Assembly (NCBI GenBank): GCA_002914845.1
Contig: JXTC01000079.1
Span: 572,180-636,179 of the forward strand
Source of the DNA: Trema orientale
Lineage: Eukaryota; Streptophyta; Magnoliopsida; Rosales; Cannabaceae
Reading direction: 5' to 3'
DNA: 64,000 bases
The position numbers were made by a program, and so were the translations under genes. The notes below the pieces were generated by a model. It did no database searches and had not been told where the DNA came from. It was given only the letters and a program-made list of their open reading frames with translations. Below, piece by piece: positions 21,473 to 36,639 of this stretch; within the stretch, counting starts at the first letter, position 1, and the number at the start of each line of letters is the position of its first letter.

Positions 21473-23640
21473 CATCGGCCTTTTTTGTTCTTGGTAACAT
21501 ACTATACTTTGGAGTTAAAAGAAGAACAAACTTGACGACACAACAAAAATAGTTCTAATTATGCTGTTCATTTCTGGTAATTAACATACTATACTTTTGT
21601 TTTCTTTCCCTACGTTTTATATTTTTGTCCCAAAAAAGTCTAACTGGGGGATCAAATTTTCCTAGAGGCGTCCTAATCTCTATCAATTTGGAAGTACAGT
21701 TTAAAGCTGTTGGTGAAATATAGGTCAAATAATAAATGATTTTTAGAAGTAGAACATTTTTTAATGACAAATTTAAAAATCCAAAATTGCAGCTGCTTCT
21801 CCACTATTTAGTAAAAATTTGACTCGGTCGACAAATTTTAATCAGGGTCAAATACAAAAAATGAAAAAAAAATAAAAAAAATCTCGGGCCTATGCTCGGA
21901 GATAAATCATATTGAACATATTCGACTATGACAAAGACGAACTCAACCATAGTCGAAAACCAAATTAACTAAGTCGGATCTAAGCGAAAATTATTTTCTG
22001 CCAAATTCTCCAGTGACTAGAAAATATAGCCGATTAGGATTTCGGGTGAGAACCTTTGAGTTTGGGTGTTTCTGTTTGTTTTCTTTAATTTGATTTTAAA
22101 AAAATCATTTAATTTGGTTCTTATATTTAGGACAAAGATATATGGTGACATGACACTAGAAGACTATTATTGATAAAATTTTTGATAGAGGGTTTTATAT
22201 CACTATGAGGGCATTAATTGATCCATTGGGTGTAAAAACTCCTTTATTTTTTATTTGATATTTTCCATTAATTATTTTCCAAAAGCATTTGAATACCAAG
22301 TTTGGCCCTTAGTCGAATACTTGTACGGTTTCGTGGCCTAGGTGTGAAATGTGAACCCAACCCAAGGTGTGATTAGCAGCCGTATGAATTGATGATTTGA
22401 TGGTAAGTAGTCAGATGGGCATGTGATGGTATATGGGTTAATCAATCATTCAACGGTCGTGTGGCCTAAATTTCAGATCAGACTTCATCTTATTTGGGTT
22501 TCATCTATCTGTGCTCGTGGCCAACTAACTATAGTACGTAGTCTAATTATTAAAAAGCTATAGGGCGTAGGCTTACACCCATTTTCAACCTAAAATTTTA
22601 TGCATCTTTACTAGCGTTCTTTCTTCTTTTTTATTTGAAGACAAAAACATGAGAAAATTAGTTAGAACTACTAGGCAAGATAATTTTCCCTTCCCACAGT
22701 TGAACCAACCTTGCTTGGTCGAAAAGAATTGGTTGGCAGGATTAAGGGAAAAAATGGAATAACTTGTAGAGTAGAAGCATTTTATGCCGTGCAAAAGATA
22801 ATAGTATTGGGATTTGGTGATCCTTGTTTTGGAATGTGACAAAATTTTTATAATTAATCATTAACTAAAATATTAAATCACAAATAATGTGATAATTATA
22901 CAATATGGGATCAATTAAGAGATTTGACGTGTTAATTTTTCACGGGAGGATTGCCAATTTCATGCTACATCATCAAGGAACTTGTACTATACTATTAACT
23001 ATGCCATGTGTCATAATATTATTGAGCTATTTGTCAAGTTTTTATTGGACTCCAATACCATGCCACGTGTTAAGCTTTTGAAACTGTCCAATCAACACAA
23101 AACAAATGGCAGAAGAGATATTCAAAAATTAATAATCAATTTATATACTTAAGACACCTATTATGTCTTGGTGTCGAGTGTGGTTAGCTTGTGAGCTGTT
23201 CTCATCTCGCCCACCACTTGATATATGCTTACATATAGGCTATTATAATGTTGGGGGGAGAGAATAACGCAATTCAGTCACTTGGCTTAGTTAATTCTCT
23301 AATACGTTATCTGTCTTTCACTCTCTTTTATTCATGCTCTCTCTCTCTTTTCTTTTGTTTATTCAACCCGTGTCCACTCCAAGCTAAGCTCTAAGCTTTA
23401 GTTAATATCAAAGCTTCTATTTTTCTTAATTCAATTACTCTATGTGATAGCCACCACCAATCCAAAAGTTATTATTCATTCTTCTTTCCACCAAGTCCAA
23501 CTTTGTTTGCCACTAGCTCACCATTAATTCCTATACATATATTTTAGAATTTGATTTTATATCATTTCGTTGGTTTATTTACTTTCTTTCTAAATCGTAG
23601 CCATCTTCCCTATAATCAAATCCCCATCATCATCATCATC
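21473..23640. other. Intergenic; possible promoter-like region at its end
   Basis: No coding region is supported. A G-box-like CCACGTG core is present near 23063, and a CT-rich tract (about 23320-23360) precedes a small CAT microsatellite (23626-23642). These could belong to an untranslated transcript, but nothing shows it. Confidence 0.3.
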
Positions 23641-23730
23641 ATTATCCTATCTTCATAAACTTTGCCATCAAGTTTCCTACACATACTTACGCGTATATAC
23701 ACATACACAAATTCATACACACACATCATA

Positions 23731-23733
<3 letters not shown>

Positions 23734-23818
<85 letters not shown>
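23734..23818. repeat. (TA)n microsatellite
   Basis: About 42 uninterrupted TA units, the longest simple repeat in the window. It also generates a spurious Tyr/Ile ORF across it. Confidence 0.95.
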
Positions 23819-23822
<4 letters not shown>

Positions 23823-24196
23823 ACATTCTATACAAGCTGTAGCTCATGTTCCAAAAGTCATTATTACTTCATTTTTTTTCTTTGCTAATAATTACTAACT
23901 CCTACTTTCTTTTAGTTATTAATTCTAAGACTAATTCTTGATCTCGTTTTCCTTACTGTTAAAATTATATTAATATGTTCATTTACTATATTAATTTTCA
24001 TTCAAATTCCACCAGCTTCACTTTACTACAAATCTAAATTTTGTGATTAATCTAGTCACAAAATTCTTTATTACTTCAACTTCTCATTTCATAGATTTTA
24101 GGAGTACTGACTACTCCTCGGACCAATTTCTCACGTTCCATATCTTTATGGTGCTTATCAACTAACATTTAAATTCTGCAATTTAAATCTCTTGTA

Positions 24197-24390
24197 GATC
24201 TATGTAGAAGAGTTGTTTAGCAAACTGAGTTATAGCTTATATGATCTTTGTTTGCAATCACCCACATTATTTTAAGTACTTTAAATATTTACAGATCCGT
24301 AACTCTGAGTTGTTTAGCAAGCGGAATTATAGTGTATACAACCCTTATTTGTAACCGTTCACATTAAATTTAGTATTTTATATTCCTATT
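24197..24390. repeat. Two-copy ~97-bp tandem repeat, diverged
   Basis: Both units start AGATC.., contain GAGTTGTTTAGCAA.C.GA.TTATAG, TTTGTAA/TTTGCAA, and a CACATTA.. block. Confidence 0.6.
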
Positions 24391-24734
24391 ATTTATTTTC
24401 AGTATTGTTTATTTATATTTCTGACTGAATGACTGGAATCACCTATGTCAGAAAATTAACCATCTTTTTTGTTTGATTCTGGTTATATGGACGGTATCAC
24501 TTGCGTCAGGAATACTGGTTATCTAACACATGGTGATGGTCATTGAAACTACCCACACCTGTTTACTTGCAGATTGAGTTTCAAAGACACCAATAATTTT
24601 CTGACAAGTGGAATTGTATCGTTACAATTTTTCACGTCATTTTCTCCATTCTCTACCACTATCTTGCTTATTATTAATTAAATATTCTTATAATTAGTTT
24701 TTCTCTAATCTAACCACAAAAGAGCACCCGAGAA

Positions 24735-25200
24735 CAACTCCATTGGTCTTTGAACTATTGAGAAAATCTCATTACGAAGCCTAAGTTTTAAATTTTATCA
24801 TTTTACTCCTCAAACTATTAAAATTGTTTCAATTTTTATTTTTGGTTATATTTTGTTTGATTCTCAGCAGAAGCAGAAGAAACATGTGGGATCCTTTCGA
24901 TTTAGTTATTTTAACAAAATATTACATTGTAGAGATATCCTATATTAGGTTCTTATCCAATATAGTTAATTTTTCACTTTTGTCATTTTCTTATTCAAAT
25001 CTCATTTCATTGTTCATTTATGCTTGCAGATATAAAATAAATATATTAAAAACACACGTGAGCTCATTTTATTAGGAATAAAATATAGATAAAAAATTAC
25101 CAATGAACAACTCATCTAATACTTTAAGGTTCAAAATGATAATTTAAGACAGTTTTTTTCTATTTAGTTTATGAACTAATTGCGTTATCTTAAACTAGAA
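24735..25200. mobile_element. Possible degenerate inverted-repeat element
   Basis: The left part (TTAAATTTTATCATTTTA, CTCAAACTATTA) pairs imperfectly with the reverse complement of about 25100-25160 (TTAAATTATCATTTTGA, CTTAAAGTATTA). The arms are weak and no target duplication was identified. Confidence 0.3.
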
Positions 25201-25545
25201 GATGAGTTTTAAAATGTGGGAGGAAAAAAATAAAAAAAAGTGTGCTCTCATAATGTATTGAAACAAACAATGACACCACCGGTAAATTAGGCAGGGTGTA
25301 AAGACTAATCATGCAGTTTGAGTCTTTGACAATACCCGTGATCGAGATATATAGACAATTAACCATGTTAATGTGCAGCGCCCCTCACTGATGTTATACC
25401 ATTCTCTTCCCCTATAACTTGTTAATTCTTTAAAACATAATTATCATGATAAGTTCCGTAGAAAAATAATAATAATAATAATCAGTGGTCAATGAGCACG
25501 TCACTAGCACAAGAGACATGATACTTGAAGCACAAGTAGACAATA

Positions 25546-25690
25546 AAATGTTCAACCACCAATTCAGAATGAGGTCATTTGCGCAGTCTCCTCAAAATGG
25601 TGACCAACCTGACAAGAAAAAGTTCAACTACCAATTCAGAGTCAGATTACTGGCCAGCCTCCTCAAAAGCGTGGTCAACCCTGAAAAGTT
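25546..25690. repeat. Two-copy 72-bp tandem repeat inside a 102-codon ORF
   Basis: The units share TTCAAC.ACCAATTCAGA, the GCCTCCTCAAAA-type block and CAACC. The surrounding ORF (25485-25793, +) repeats its own peptide because of this, with FN.QFR..... twice. No family is recognised and I do not call the ORF a gene. Confidence 0.55.
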
Positions 25691-25785
25691 AAAGCATAGC
25701 AACCAGACCCTTGCAAAAATATGGCCAATTCATATTCTTCCAGGAAAGATGCAGATTCTCGGACTTTGCCATAATAGCTTTTGTC

Positions 25786-25791
25786 TTTATT
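25786..25791 (-). terminator. Candidate poly(A) signal of the DAHP synthase gene
   Basis: AATAAA on the minus strand, about 345 bp after the stop codon. Its position fits a plant 3' UTR, but other A/T-rich signals are possible. Confidence 0.35.
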
Positions 25792-26136
25792 AAGCTCTTT
25801 TGTTCAGACACGTTCATACATATAAATACATCAAATTAAACTTGAATCCAAATACAAACTAATTGAGTAACATAAATCAAGAAAAGGGTGATCCCCCACC
25901 CAAAATCTTTCCCTGCTTCCAATCTAGTAAAAATCTCATAACTGAAATTACTACCAGAATCAGATTCTTTCGGAGGCCCACACTTTCTCTCAAGTTGCTC
26001 CTTTTTAAAAGTGCTCAGGACCATTCCTAGGTTGGTGGTTGCAGAGTGAAGTTTGGCGGTAGATAGCTCTATAACCAAATTTATTACTACTAGAACACAT
26101 TAAAAAAATTGTCGACCAGAAACAATGTCGGATTGT

Positions 26137-28905
<2,769 letters not shown>

Positions 28906-28974
28906 TGCAGAAAGCTTAAAGCTAGGAGGAACCCCTTTTGTTTCTCGCTCTTAAAAAGAGTAAAAAATCTAGAG

Positions 28975-29070
28975 AGAGAAAGGAGAGGAGAGAGAGAGAG
29001 AGAGAGACGAAAAGGGGCTGAAGGGCTCTGACAATGGTGTTGGAGGGATCTAAAGAAGAGTTTATATAAG
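28975..29070 (-). promoter_or_regulatory. DAHP synthase TATA box and CT-rich leader
   Basis: TATATAAA on the minus strand (plus-strand TTTATATA, 29061-29068) lies about 160 bp upstream of the start codon. A (GA)n tract at about 28985-29008 gives a CT-repeat in the predicted 5' UTR, common in plant leaders. Transcription would start near 29035 by distance. Confidence 0.5.
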
Positions 29071-29345
29071 GGTTTTAGAGGGAATGGGGTTTGGTGGCAT
29101 TCAACAGTCAAAACACAACAGTGGAGGCGGTAGTTGGTGGCCTCTGGAGTTTGGTGCTGCGAAGCAGAGAGAGTCAGGGATTGGGGCAATTTGGTAAATC
29201 AATATAATTAAAAGAGTCGGATGGTGGCGGACACTAAAGAGATGGCAAATTTGGTCACAATATTTTGAATTATCCTTTTTTCTCCGCGAGTTTTTTCTTA
29301 TTTAGTTTATTTTAAATTTTTATATTTGCTCTAAATTATGTTTAA

Positions 29346-30118
29346 CTAGTCATTGTACCGCGCTTTGCGCGAGTTGTATTAATATTACATATATTAAGCC
29401 TAATGTATAGTTAAGTTCAATGTATTTCAACATTAAAAAATATATTTATCTCTATATTTATTTTGATGAGACGAATGTAGCACAACTATTTGTTCGATGA
29501 ATTAAATTTATTATTAGCTATCATTAATATTAAATTAAATACAATATTATATAATACATGTATATATTACAACCAATCATAGCAAAGAAAAATAATGATA
29601 GGACCAATCATATCATGAAAAAATTAGGATTTTTCTAAAAATTTTAAAAATAGAATAATGATCAAAGATATAGTTATGTTCAATGTATTTCAACATCAAA
29701 AAATATATTTATCTCTTTATTTATTTTGATGAGACGAATGTAACACAACTTTCTGACGTTCGATGAACTAAATTTAATATAAATAATCATTAATATTAAA
29801 TTAAATATAATATTTTATAAAATATTAAATTATGTTTTTATCTCTCTCTATATTTATTTTGATGAGACGAATGTAGCACAATCATTTGTTCGATTCGATG
29901 AACTAAATTTATTATAAGATATCATTAATGTTAAATTAAATACAATATTATATAATACATGTATAAATTACAACCAATCATAGCAAAAAAAAATAATGAT
30001 TGGACCAATCATATCATGAAAAAATTAGGATTTTTCTAAAAATTTTAAAATAAAATGATGATCAAAGAAGCTATCAGAATTTTGAGTTTCAGGCTTAATA
30101 TAAATATATATATATAGA
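29346..30118 (-). mobile_element. Non-autonomous Helitron-like element with internal tandem units
   Basis: The minus-strand 3' end is CTAG (29346-29349) followed by host T. A GC-rich hairpin (stems CGCGC 29359-29363 and GCGCG 29367-29371, loop TTT) lies 9 nt inside. A TC start flanked by host A is possible at 30118/30117 within an AT-rich tract, so that end is approximate. The interior contains three related units (about 29408-29668, 29669-29840, 29841-30066), each with TTTATTTTGATGAGACGAATGTA and GTTCGATGAA.TAAATTTA; the middle one is shortened. It has no Rep/helicase ORF. Confidence 0.65.
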
Positions 30119-30174
30119 TAGATATATAGATATAGATATAGATATATACATATAGATAGATATATAGATATAAA
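30105..30174. repeat. TA/GATA microsatellite
   Basis: Mixed TATATA and GATA units directly at the inferred Helitron 5' end. Confidence 0.8.
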
Positions 30175-30183
30175 TGTTTCATT

Positions 30184-30408
30184 ATACACCCATAAACTAT
30201 TAAAAGTTCCAATATTACCCGTTTAACTTCTTAAATCGTTATGTCTATATCGTTATGTCTATCAGGCTAATAGGCAAAAATTGACATGTAATAATTTTTG
30301 TGCTTTTTTTTTTTTAAGAAAAAAAAACTCATATGGGTATTAATTTTTTGTAAGCAAAGGATAATAATTTAGTGGTTCAATAGGTAGAATTGAAACTTTT
30401 AATAATTC
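30184..30408. mobile_element. Short inverted-repeat (foldback) element
   Basis: AAACTATTAAAAGTTCCAAT at the left pairs with ATTGAAACTTTTAATAATT at the right, and the similarity continues inward for about 50 bp (TTACC / GGTA, TAAATCGTTAT / ATAATAATTTA). Non-coding. Confidence 0.55.
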
Positions 30409-30409
30409 G

Positions 30410-31617
30410 AAGAACGGTTAAAATAATCTACATAATTGAGATGAAGAATATAGAAATAACCCTTTTCCATATTATTCCGTTGTATGATATTGGTGGTATT
30501 GGTAGTGTTGTAAATGTGGTACCATTACCAACCATAGTCACCGATTACAATTCACCACCTACCAAACTCGGCAAAAGCCAAATTGGCAAGGAATTGGTCT
30601 CAATTCTATATGCTCTCCTGTACGTTATCATTTTTATTCTTTTCCACCCACAAATCCACACAAGTTACAATCATGAGATACAATATTTTTTCGATATTTT
30701 AATGTAAAAGTTGGATTCTAATAAGAAACGTGGAAAATTTGGTCAGTACAAAGTTAAAAGATTAGACTTCGTAAATTGTATGATCTCCTAGTTTCAATGA
30801 ATGCTACAATGGATTAATGTGAATTATGAAATGTAATAACACGCTATGATATCTTCTAATATTTTCAAGAGAAAAAAGTTATATCATTAACAGATTATCA
30901 CTAAATTTTGTTGGATATTATGATTACATAATGGTACAGTGACATTTATATACTACATATTTGAGGTTTTATTTGAAACGAAAGCTAATTATGTTAATTC
31001 CTATTGGCGATACTAGTATTCCTTACATTCAGTACATTTATATATATACATATATATTGAAATACTTTACCTACTAGATAAAGGTTCATATTATATACAG
31101 ACAGCTTCCTTTTTCGTTTCTCTTTTTCTTTCTGGTGATATTTTGGTACTATTCAATGCAATCTTTGTATAAACTATCCTTACTTACTATGTATGACTGA
31201 GGACAAATTCAGGATCAATTGCAGGTCGATCATAAGTCACAAACTACGACTCAAGCTTGAAGTTACACACCGTGGTCACAGAGATCAGTCTTCAGACACT
31301 AACCCAGATCTGATGTTTTGGTTAAAATCTTAAATTCTCACATGATGGTGCAGCGGCTCCTTTCTTCTGTTGGTTGATTGGTGATGTCCTGGTATCTATA
31401 AGAATAGTCGGACTATATGTGAACCCAGAAGTATCCAGCCTGTACTGATTTATATGCAACGAAACCATTGCAGAGCACTACAGGTCACCCGACGAGAGGA
31501 GGCGCGACGAAGAAGGTCGAAGCCGGCGAACGGTGGCTCCGACTGACGGCGACAAAGGGTGGGTCAACAAACGGGATGGGCAGAGGTTAGACGGGGCATA
31601 GACCAAGATCAAGACCC
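30410..31617. other. Intergenic; unidentified repeat-like tail
   Basis: No gene is supported. The segment 31480-31600 is unusually GC-rich (CGACGAGAGGAGGCGCGACG...) compared with its surroundings and may be a retroelement leader fragment. It ends at the MITE insertion. Confidence 0.35.
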
Positions 31618-31626
31618 TTTTGTGTT

Positions 31627-31809
31627 GAATAATGCTATAGGGCACCAATGGTGCCCAGCACTACAGTGATGTGTCAGTCTGTCACGACTAATCATAATTA
31701 TAATTTAAGTGGGACTCATGTGGGACCCAGTTTATTAATAAAATCATCTAGTGACAAACAGACATGTCACTGTGGTGCTGGGCACCACTGGTGCCCCATA
31801 GCATTGCTC
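31627..31809. mobile_element. Mutator-like MITE with perfect 9-bp target duplication
   Basis: The ends are near-perfect inverted repeats of about 58 bp: AATGCTATAGGGCACCA.TGGTGCCCAGCAC on the left, and the same in reverse at the right. TTTTGTGTT is duplicated exactly outside (31618-31626 and 31810-31818), the Mutator-type 9 bp. Total 183 bp. The core CTAATCATAATTATAATTTAAG is shared in reverse with the element at 7713-7975. The near-identity of the arms suggests a fairly recent insertion. Confidence 0.85.
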
Positions 31810-32007
31810 TTTTGTGTTTGTTGTGCTTTTCTTTAGTGAGGATGAGTATCAGATGGGAGGTGATATGAAATCCACTTATTTTGGTCCCCAGAGTAAGAGG
31901 ATGTGATCCCGTAAGGGATTCGTTTACTAGGGGTTAAAAATAAACCAAATACAGTAAATGTCTTAAGATTCTCATTCTTATTCAGAGATTACTTTATACT
32001 AAGTAAC

Positions 32008-32088
32008 CAATAGATGTTAATCCAACGGTTAGAAAAAAAGTACCTATACATAAGTATAAAAGAAATACTTACTGAATTGGCAACCATA
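32008..32088 (-). mobile_element. Fragment of the dispersed MITE family
   Basis: Matches one end of the 19661-19905 family in reverse: GTTAATCCAACGGTTAGAAAAAAAGTACCTATACATAAGTA, ending ...TGAATTGGCAACCAT like ...GGATTGGAAACCAT. Confidence 0.45.
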
Positions 32089-32089
32089 A

Positions 32090-33835
32090 ATATATCCCTA
32101 ACAGTGTAAAATCCATAAAATCTTTATTTCTGGCAGGTTTGAAATTTAGAGAAATGAAAGTTAAAGAGGGAAATAAGAGGAAATTTCTATAGGAAGAAAA
32201 AGTGGCTAGATTAACCCCTCTCTTGTTATAGACACTAACGCTGCAATTAATCTTCTTTGAAAAAAATGGAACTAAGTGATTCTTTGAAAAAAATGGAACT
32301 AAGTAAATTCACTCCTAAGGTATTCTTATTCAATTTGTTTTCCCTTTTTTGTTCCCTTTCAAAAACAAAATCTCGTCTGTCTTATTGTTGGATGTTAATA
32401 TGGATTTATTAACCAAATATGGTATAAAACACCAAAAAAGTGCATTGCATAATTAAATTAAACTGTAGATAATGATTTCAATGAAATTAAAAAAAAAAAA
32501 AGGAAATATAGTATTGATCTTTTACCATTTTGATTTGGGAATCTAATTGTAAAGCGGATACTGATTAATTTATGCTTAGATTTGAGGGATCTCACATAAG
32601 ACATGTGAGGTCACCATGTCCTTTCTCGGATAGTTTTGATATACTACATCAGTTCTATATGAAGGCTTTATTTTTATTATTATTATTTTTTCTGCCAAAA
32701 TGCGATGGCAAGTTGGCCACCTCGGAAGTATATGCCATAATTTGGAAGATAATTTCCCCTGGATTTTTTCTCCAAAAAAATAAAAATAAAAATCCCCCGG
32801 ATTAACCAATGATTGGGCGAACAAATTCCAAGAGAATTGGGCTGCATTTTTTATTTTCAGTTCGAATGATATTTATTGGAAAATTGAAGTGAGAATATAA
32901 ATACATTATTGCCTTAAAATGTGGTACAATTATCTTGTTTTTAATGTGGAATGTGTGTAAGCAGATATTGTTATGGAAGTGAAAAAAGCAGGAATTATCC
33001 GCGAAATTATGTCTGGAAATAATCTTTACTAAATTTGTTCACTAACTAATTAGGAAAAATTTAAACAAAAATAAAATTACCAATTTTTGACTTACATTTG
33101 TGAAACTATATGGCATTAATATTTTGTTTTATATTAGATTTAAGATTTATAAGTTCTTGTTGTAGGTACTGATTCAAAAAATAAAATAAAATAAAAAATA
33201 AAATTCTTGTTGTAGGTACATTCACAAAACATCATGTCTCTCTGATGGATTGTTTAAAATTAAGCTAACATCACTCAATTGTATATTCATGATACACATA
33301 TATTTTACATTAAATAAGAACATGTGATAGCACAATTATGTCAAATAATCAATACTCAAACGGAGCAACATGATCTTTTTTTTTCAATATGTAACCTCCT
33401 CTCAAGAAAAAAATAATATAAAAAAATAAAAACAAAACAAATATTAAATATTATCGAAAGCAATGAAATTGGGTAGTAATAAGAAAACAACTTATTTAAT
33501 GAGTTAAGTTATTCTTTTTTTTTTTTTTCCTGCATGTTAACGTGATAGATTACTTACTTGAAAGGAAAATCCCATAAATCATTAATAAGAATAACAAATT
33601 AATATGAAAAACTTGTTTGGAAGGTGATAAGTTGTTGGTACGGTAGCTGAATTTCGCTATCAGCTGACTATAATGGAAATGGACCAATACGAAGATGAAT
33701 GTAGTTTCCCTGGGCCTTCACAAGAGACCAAGTTGGCCACTAAAAGGGGGCTTTTTCTTATAGAAAAATAAATAGTTAAAGGTAATTAAAAACATGGTCA
33801 AAATTGTTGTCAAATTTGACTTCTTTTAGCAATTA
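32090..33835. other. AT-rich intergenic stretch
   Basis: No gene or clean repeat. A short direct duplication (TTCTTTGAAAAAAATGGAACTAAGT twice) lies near 32249-32305. Confidence 0.4.
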
Positions 33836-33837
33836 AA

Positions 33838-33974
33838 TAGTTTAGATGATTAGCGTAGTGGTAGCTGCCTTGGTAAGGTTCTCAGAATCCCCCACCCTTC
33901 ATAAATAAAAGTGAAATTTTAATGGATTGTGACAAATTATGAGAGGTCAAGCTGTCATTATGAAAAAAAAAAAA
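33838..33974 (+). mobile_element. Possible tRNA-derived SINE
   Basis: TAGCGTAGTGGTAG (33851-33864) resembles a tRNA internal promoter A box, and GGTTCTCAGAATCC (33877-33890) a B box with three extra bases. An A-run at 33963-33974 could be the tail. The A-to-B spacing is shorter than in a tRNA and no target duplication was found. Confidence 0.3.
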
Positions 33975-34779
33975 CCTTTCTTTTGACCAGCATTATCCAA
34001 AATAAACGTGTAATTTAGGAAAAAAAATTTTAAAAAAAGCGATGAATATATTATGCGGTTTGGTGGGGGAAGAAACAATACTAATATTTTGTCATTTTTT
34101 TTTCCATTTTGTTTCTCTTTTTTACATATAAAATTAAATCATGCATAGTGATATTAAAACAGGCCGGTGAGCCTAACAGACACCAGCACGGAAAGATACA
34201 AAACAAGCACACACATAAAGCTGCAAGAATTGCATTGAAGTATTTCTTTTTCTTCTTTAAACTCGTGTATTTAATTGCAAATAATTTAATTACTTCAATT
34301 TACATAATTTACAAGTAATAATTTGTATTATTTCCCTTTCGTTATTTATTTATCCAAAAAAAAATTTGGTAATAAATTTTTTTTCGATAGTCTTTTTCTA
34401 TAAGATGCAAATATTATGTGAAACCTTTCATATAAAAATTTGAGCTAAATGGCAAGGCATGTATATGAAACCCCATATACCTAATGCTCATTAATAAGGA
34501 GGGACGGAGCCATAAATATTTTTTTAGTAGAGGCTTAAATTCTAACCGAAAAAAAAAAGACTATCAAATACTATACTTGTCCTTAATGAGTTTTCCTGAT
34601 TTAAAAATATTGTATGGAAACTTCACCGTCAAGACCATTGAAGATTTCTTAGTCAATATATAGAAATAAATTACCATCTATTAAGAGAGCATCCATTCTA
34701 TTTTTTTTTTCAAGTCAATTCAAGACTTTAATTATTTAATGGTGATGTTATGTTTAATCATTTAGTTAAAAAAAAAAAA

Positions 34780-35205
34780 AGGATTCATACAGAATTCTAG
34801 ACCCAAAGTACCGAAAATTAAAAAATCCTGGATGGGCTGTTCTTTTTTTAAAAATCCTGGATGGATTTAGAAAAATACCGTTTTTAAAAGTTTTATTAGA
34901 AAAATAACTCTTTTAAAAAATATTTAGAAAAATACCATTTTTTTTCAAAATTGATATTTTTTAACGGTACTCAAGGTAACCAGTTGGTTGTTTAGGATAA
35001 CCAATCTAGTTACTTGAAGTAATTGATCAAGTTACTTCAGGTAACTCGACTAATTACCTTAAGTATCTCATCAGTTAATAAAAGCTGGTATTTTTTTAAA
35101 TACTTTTAAAAGTGGTACTTTTATAATTAAATCTGGGACTTTTCAGAATAATTTTGAATTCTGAGATTTTTCAATTTTTTTAAAAAATTACCATAAAAAA
35201 TCAAA
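34780..35205. mobile_element. Foldback element with GTAAC/GTTAC core
   Basis: Outer arms with ATTTAGAAAAATACC-type sequence face inverted GGTA.TTTTTTTAAAT-type sequence. The core (about 34960-35080) has many short GGTAAC, AGTTAC and GTAATT motifs in both orientations. A related arrangement occurs at 44440-44705. Confidence 0.5.
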
Positions 35206-35287
35206 TTTCCTTAAACAAAAAAAAAAAAATAAAAGGAGAAGAAGAAGTGGCACATTTAATCAGATTGGGCTGAACTTGAGTTTTGAG

Positions 35288-36330
35288 GTGATGATGTGAT
35301 GAGTGATTATTTTACTCATAAATCAAGTGCCTTTGATATCAAATAATTACAAGTTCTCAGGCTTTTATGTTGTTTTTATGTTATTTTGTATTTATGTTGT
35401 AGGAAATAAGAGATTGAGGCTTATTGTAACTTGGCACTGAAAATGAGGAGTTTATGAAGCCACTACCAGCCGAAGCAAAGCCCAGAGCAATTTAACAGTC
35501 GACCTGAAGCTAAAAATGGTCGACCGTTTGAATTGAGAGAGTAAAACTGCTCATTTGGATAGAACCAAGAGTGCCGCGGCACTCTGAATTGGGCACCGCA
35601 ATGCCCTTCAACCTGTAGCCTAGCGCCACAGTGCCAGTCAATTTTATTCAGCTCACTTAAATGAGCGCTGCTACAAACCCAGCCCGTGGTGCTTCCCCTC
35701 ATCAGACTCCGTGTTTTAAGTGAGACTTTAGAGCCAATCTCGGCCCTTCATTTCGTCCGATCGAATAGTCGAGATTCCATTCTGCCTAGGTCATTTTGGA
35801 GCTCTTTAAATATATCCTTTAGCCTCCATTTCAAAGGTGGAGAGTTAGAAAGAAAACACAAACTTGAGAGGTCAAAAATCATAGAGAAGGAAGAGTTTGG
35901 AGCTGGAAATTTGGAGAGGAAGCTTGAGAAAGTTGATTAAAGAATTGAAATTTGAAGTTCTACCTTTACAAAAGAGTTTTTCTCATCTTCTTTCTTACCC
36001 TAATTTCATTTGAATTTTGTATTATGCTTGAAGTTATGAACATATTTAGATATATGTCTTATGTTCTGATTTAGAGGCTCTATCTATAATAGAGTCGACC
36101 TAGGAGGCTTATGGGCTCAGTCTTGGACTAGAAAGTCAGTGTCGTGGCTCTAGACCTTTTGAACTCCCAATTAGCATATTTCTTCTATCTTGTTCTATTT
36201 TGACTCATTCCAGCTCTGTTTTACTCCTTTTCCTTAGAATTCACCTAAAATACAAAAGTAAAGATAGGTAACACATAATACCAAGAAAACTAACAAAATC
36301 ATATGGATGAACAACATAAAACATAGACAT
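35288..36330 (+). mobile_element. LTR-like Gypsy remnant
   Basis: The sequence begins TGATGTGATGAGTGATTATTTTACTC and has the layout of a plant Gypsy long terminal repeat: a GC-rich middle with GCGCCACAGTGCCAG-like motifs (about 35570-35650), a TTTAAATATAT stretch near 35804, then a transcript-leader-like tail. I recognise the style, not a specific family. The end is approximate. Confidence 0.35.
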
Positions 36331-36639
36331 ATTTGACACCTATTAGTGGAGTCCAAAGGTATCGTAAAAACCCATAATTTATTAAGTGTTTAGTTTGAAA
36401 TTGAACAAATTTTGGTTTAAAATTGAGTTAAAATAGTTCATTTTAACGTTAGGTGAAAGTGAAAGAATTTTAAATTCTAAGGGATTATTTGGCAATTTTT
36501 GAGGGTATAACTGTTGAAATCTTTAAACTAGGGACTGTTTGCCAAAATGAAAATATGGAACAAAATGGCCACATTGGGCCACGTGGCCCAGTCATTTCCT
36601 TAGCCCTAAATTCTCTCTTTCTCCCTTTTTTATTTGTAC

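Noticed and set aside
23662-23898. Tyr/Ile repeat ORF (+)
   Set aside because: Translation of the (TA)n microsatellite.
25836-26078. 80-codon ORF (-) after the DAHP synthase stop
   Set aside because: Lies in the presumed 3' UTR, has no family match and no separate promoter evidence.
33851-33890. tRNA gene
   Set aside because: A- and B-box-like motifs are too close and no acceptor stem or cloverleaf can be formed; kept only as a possible SINE.
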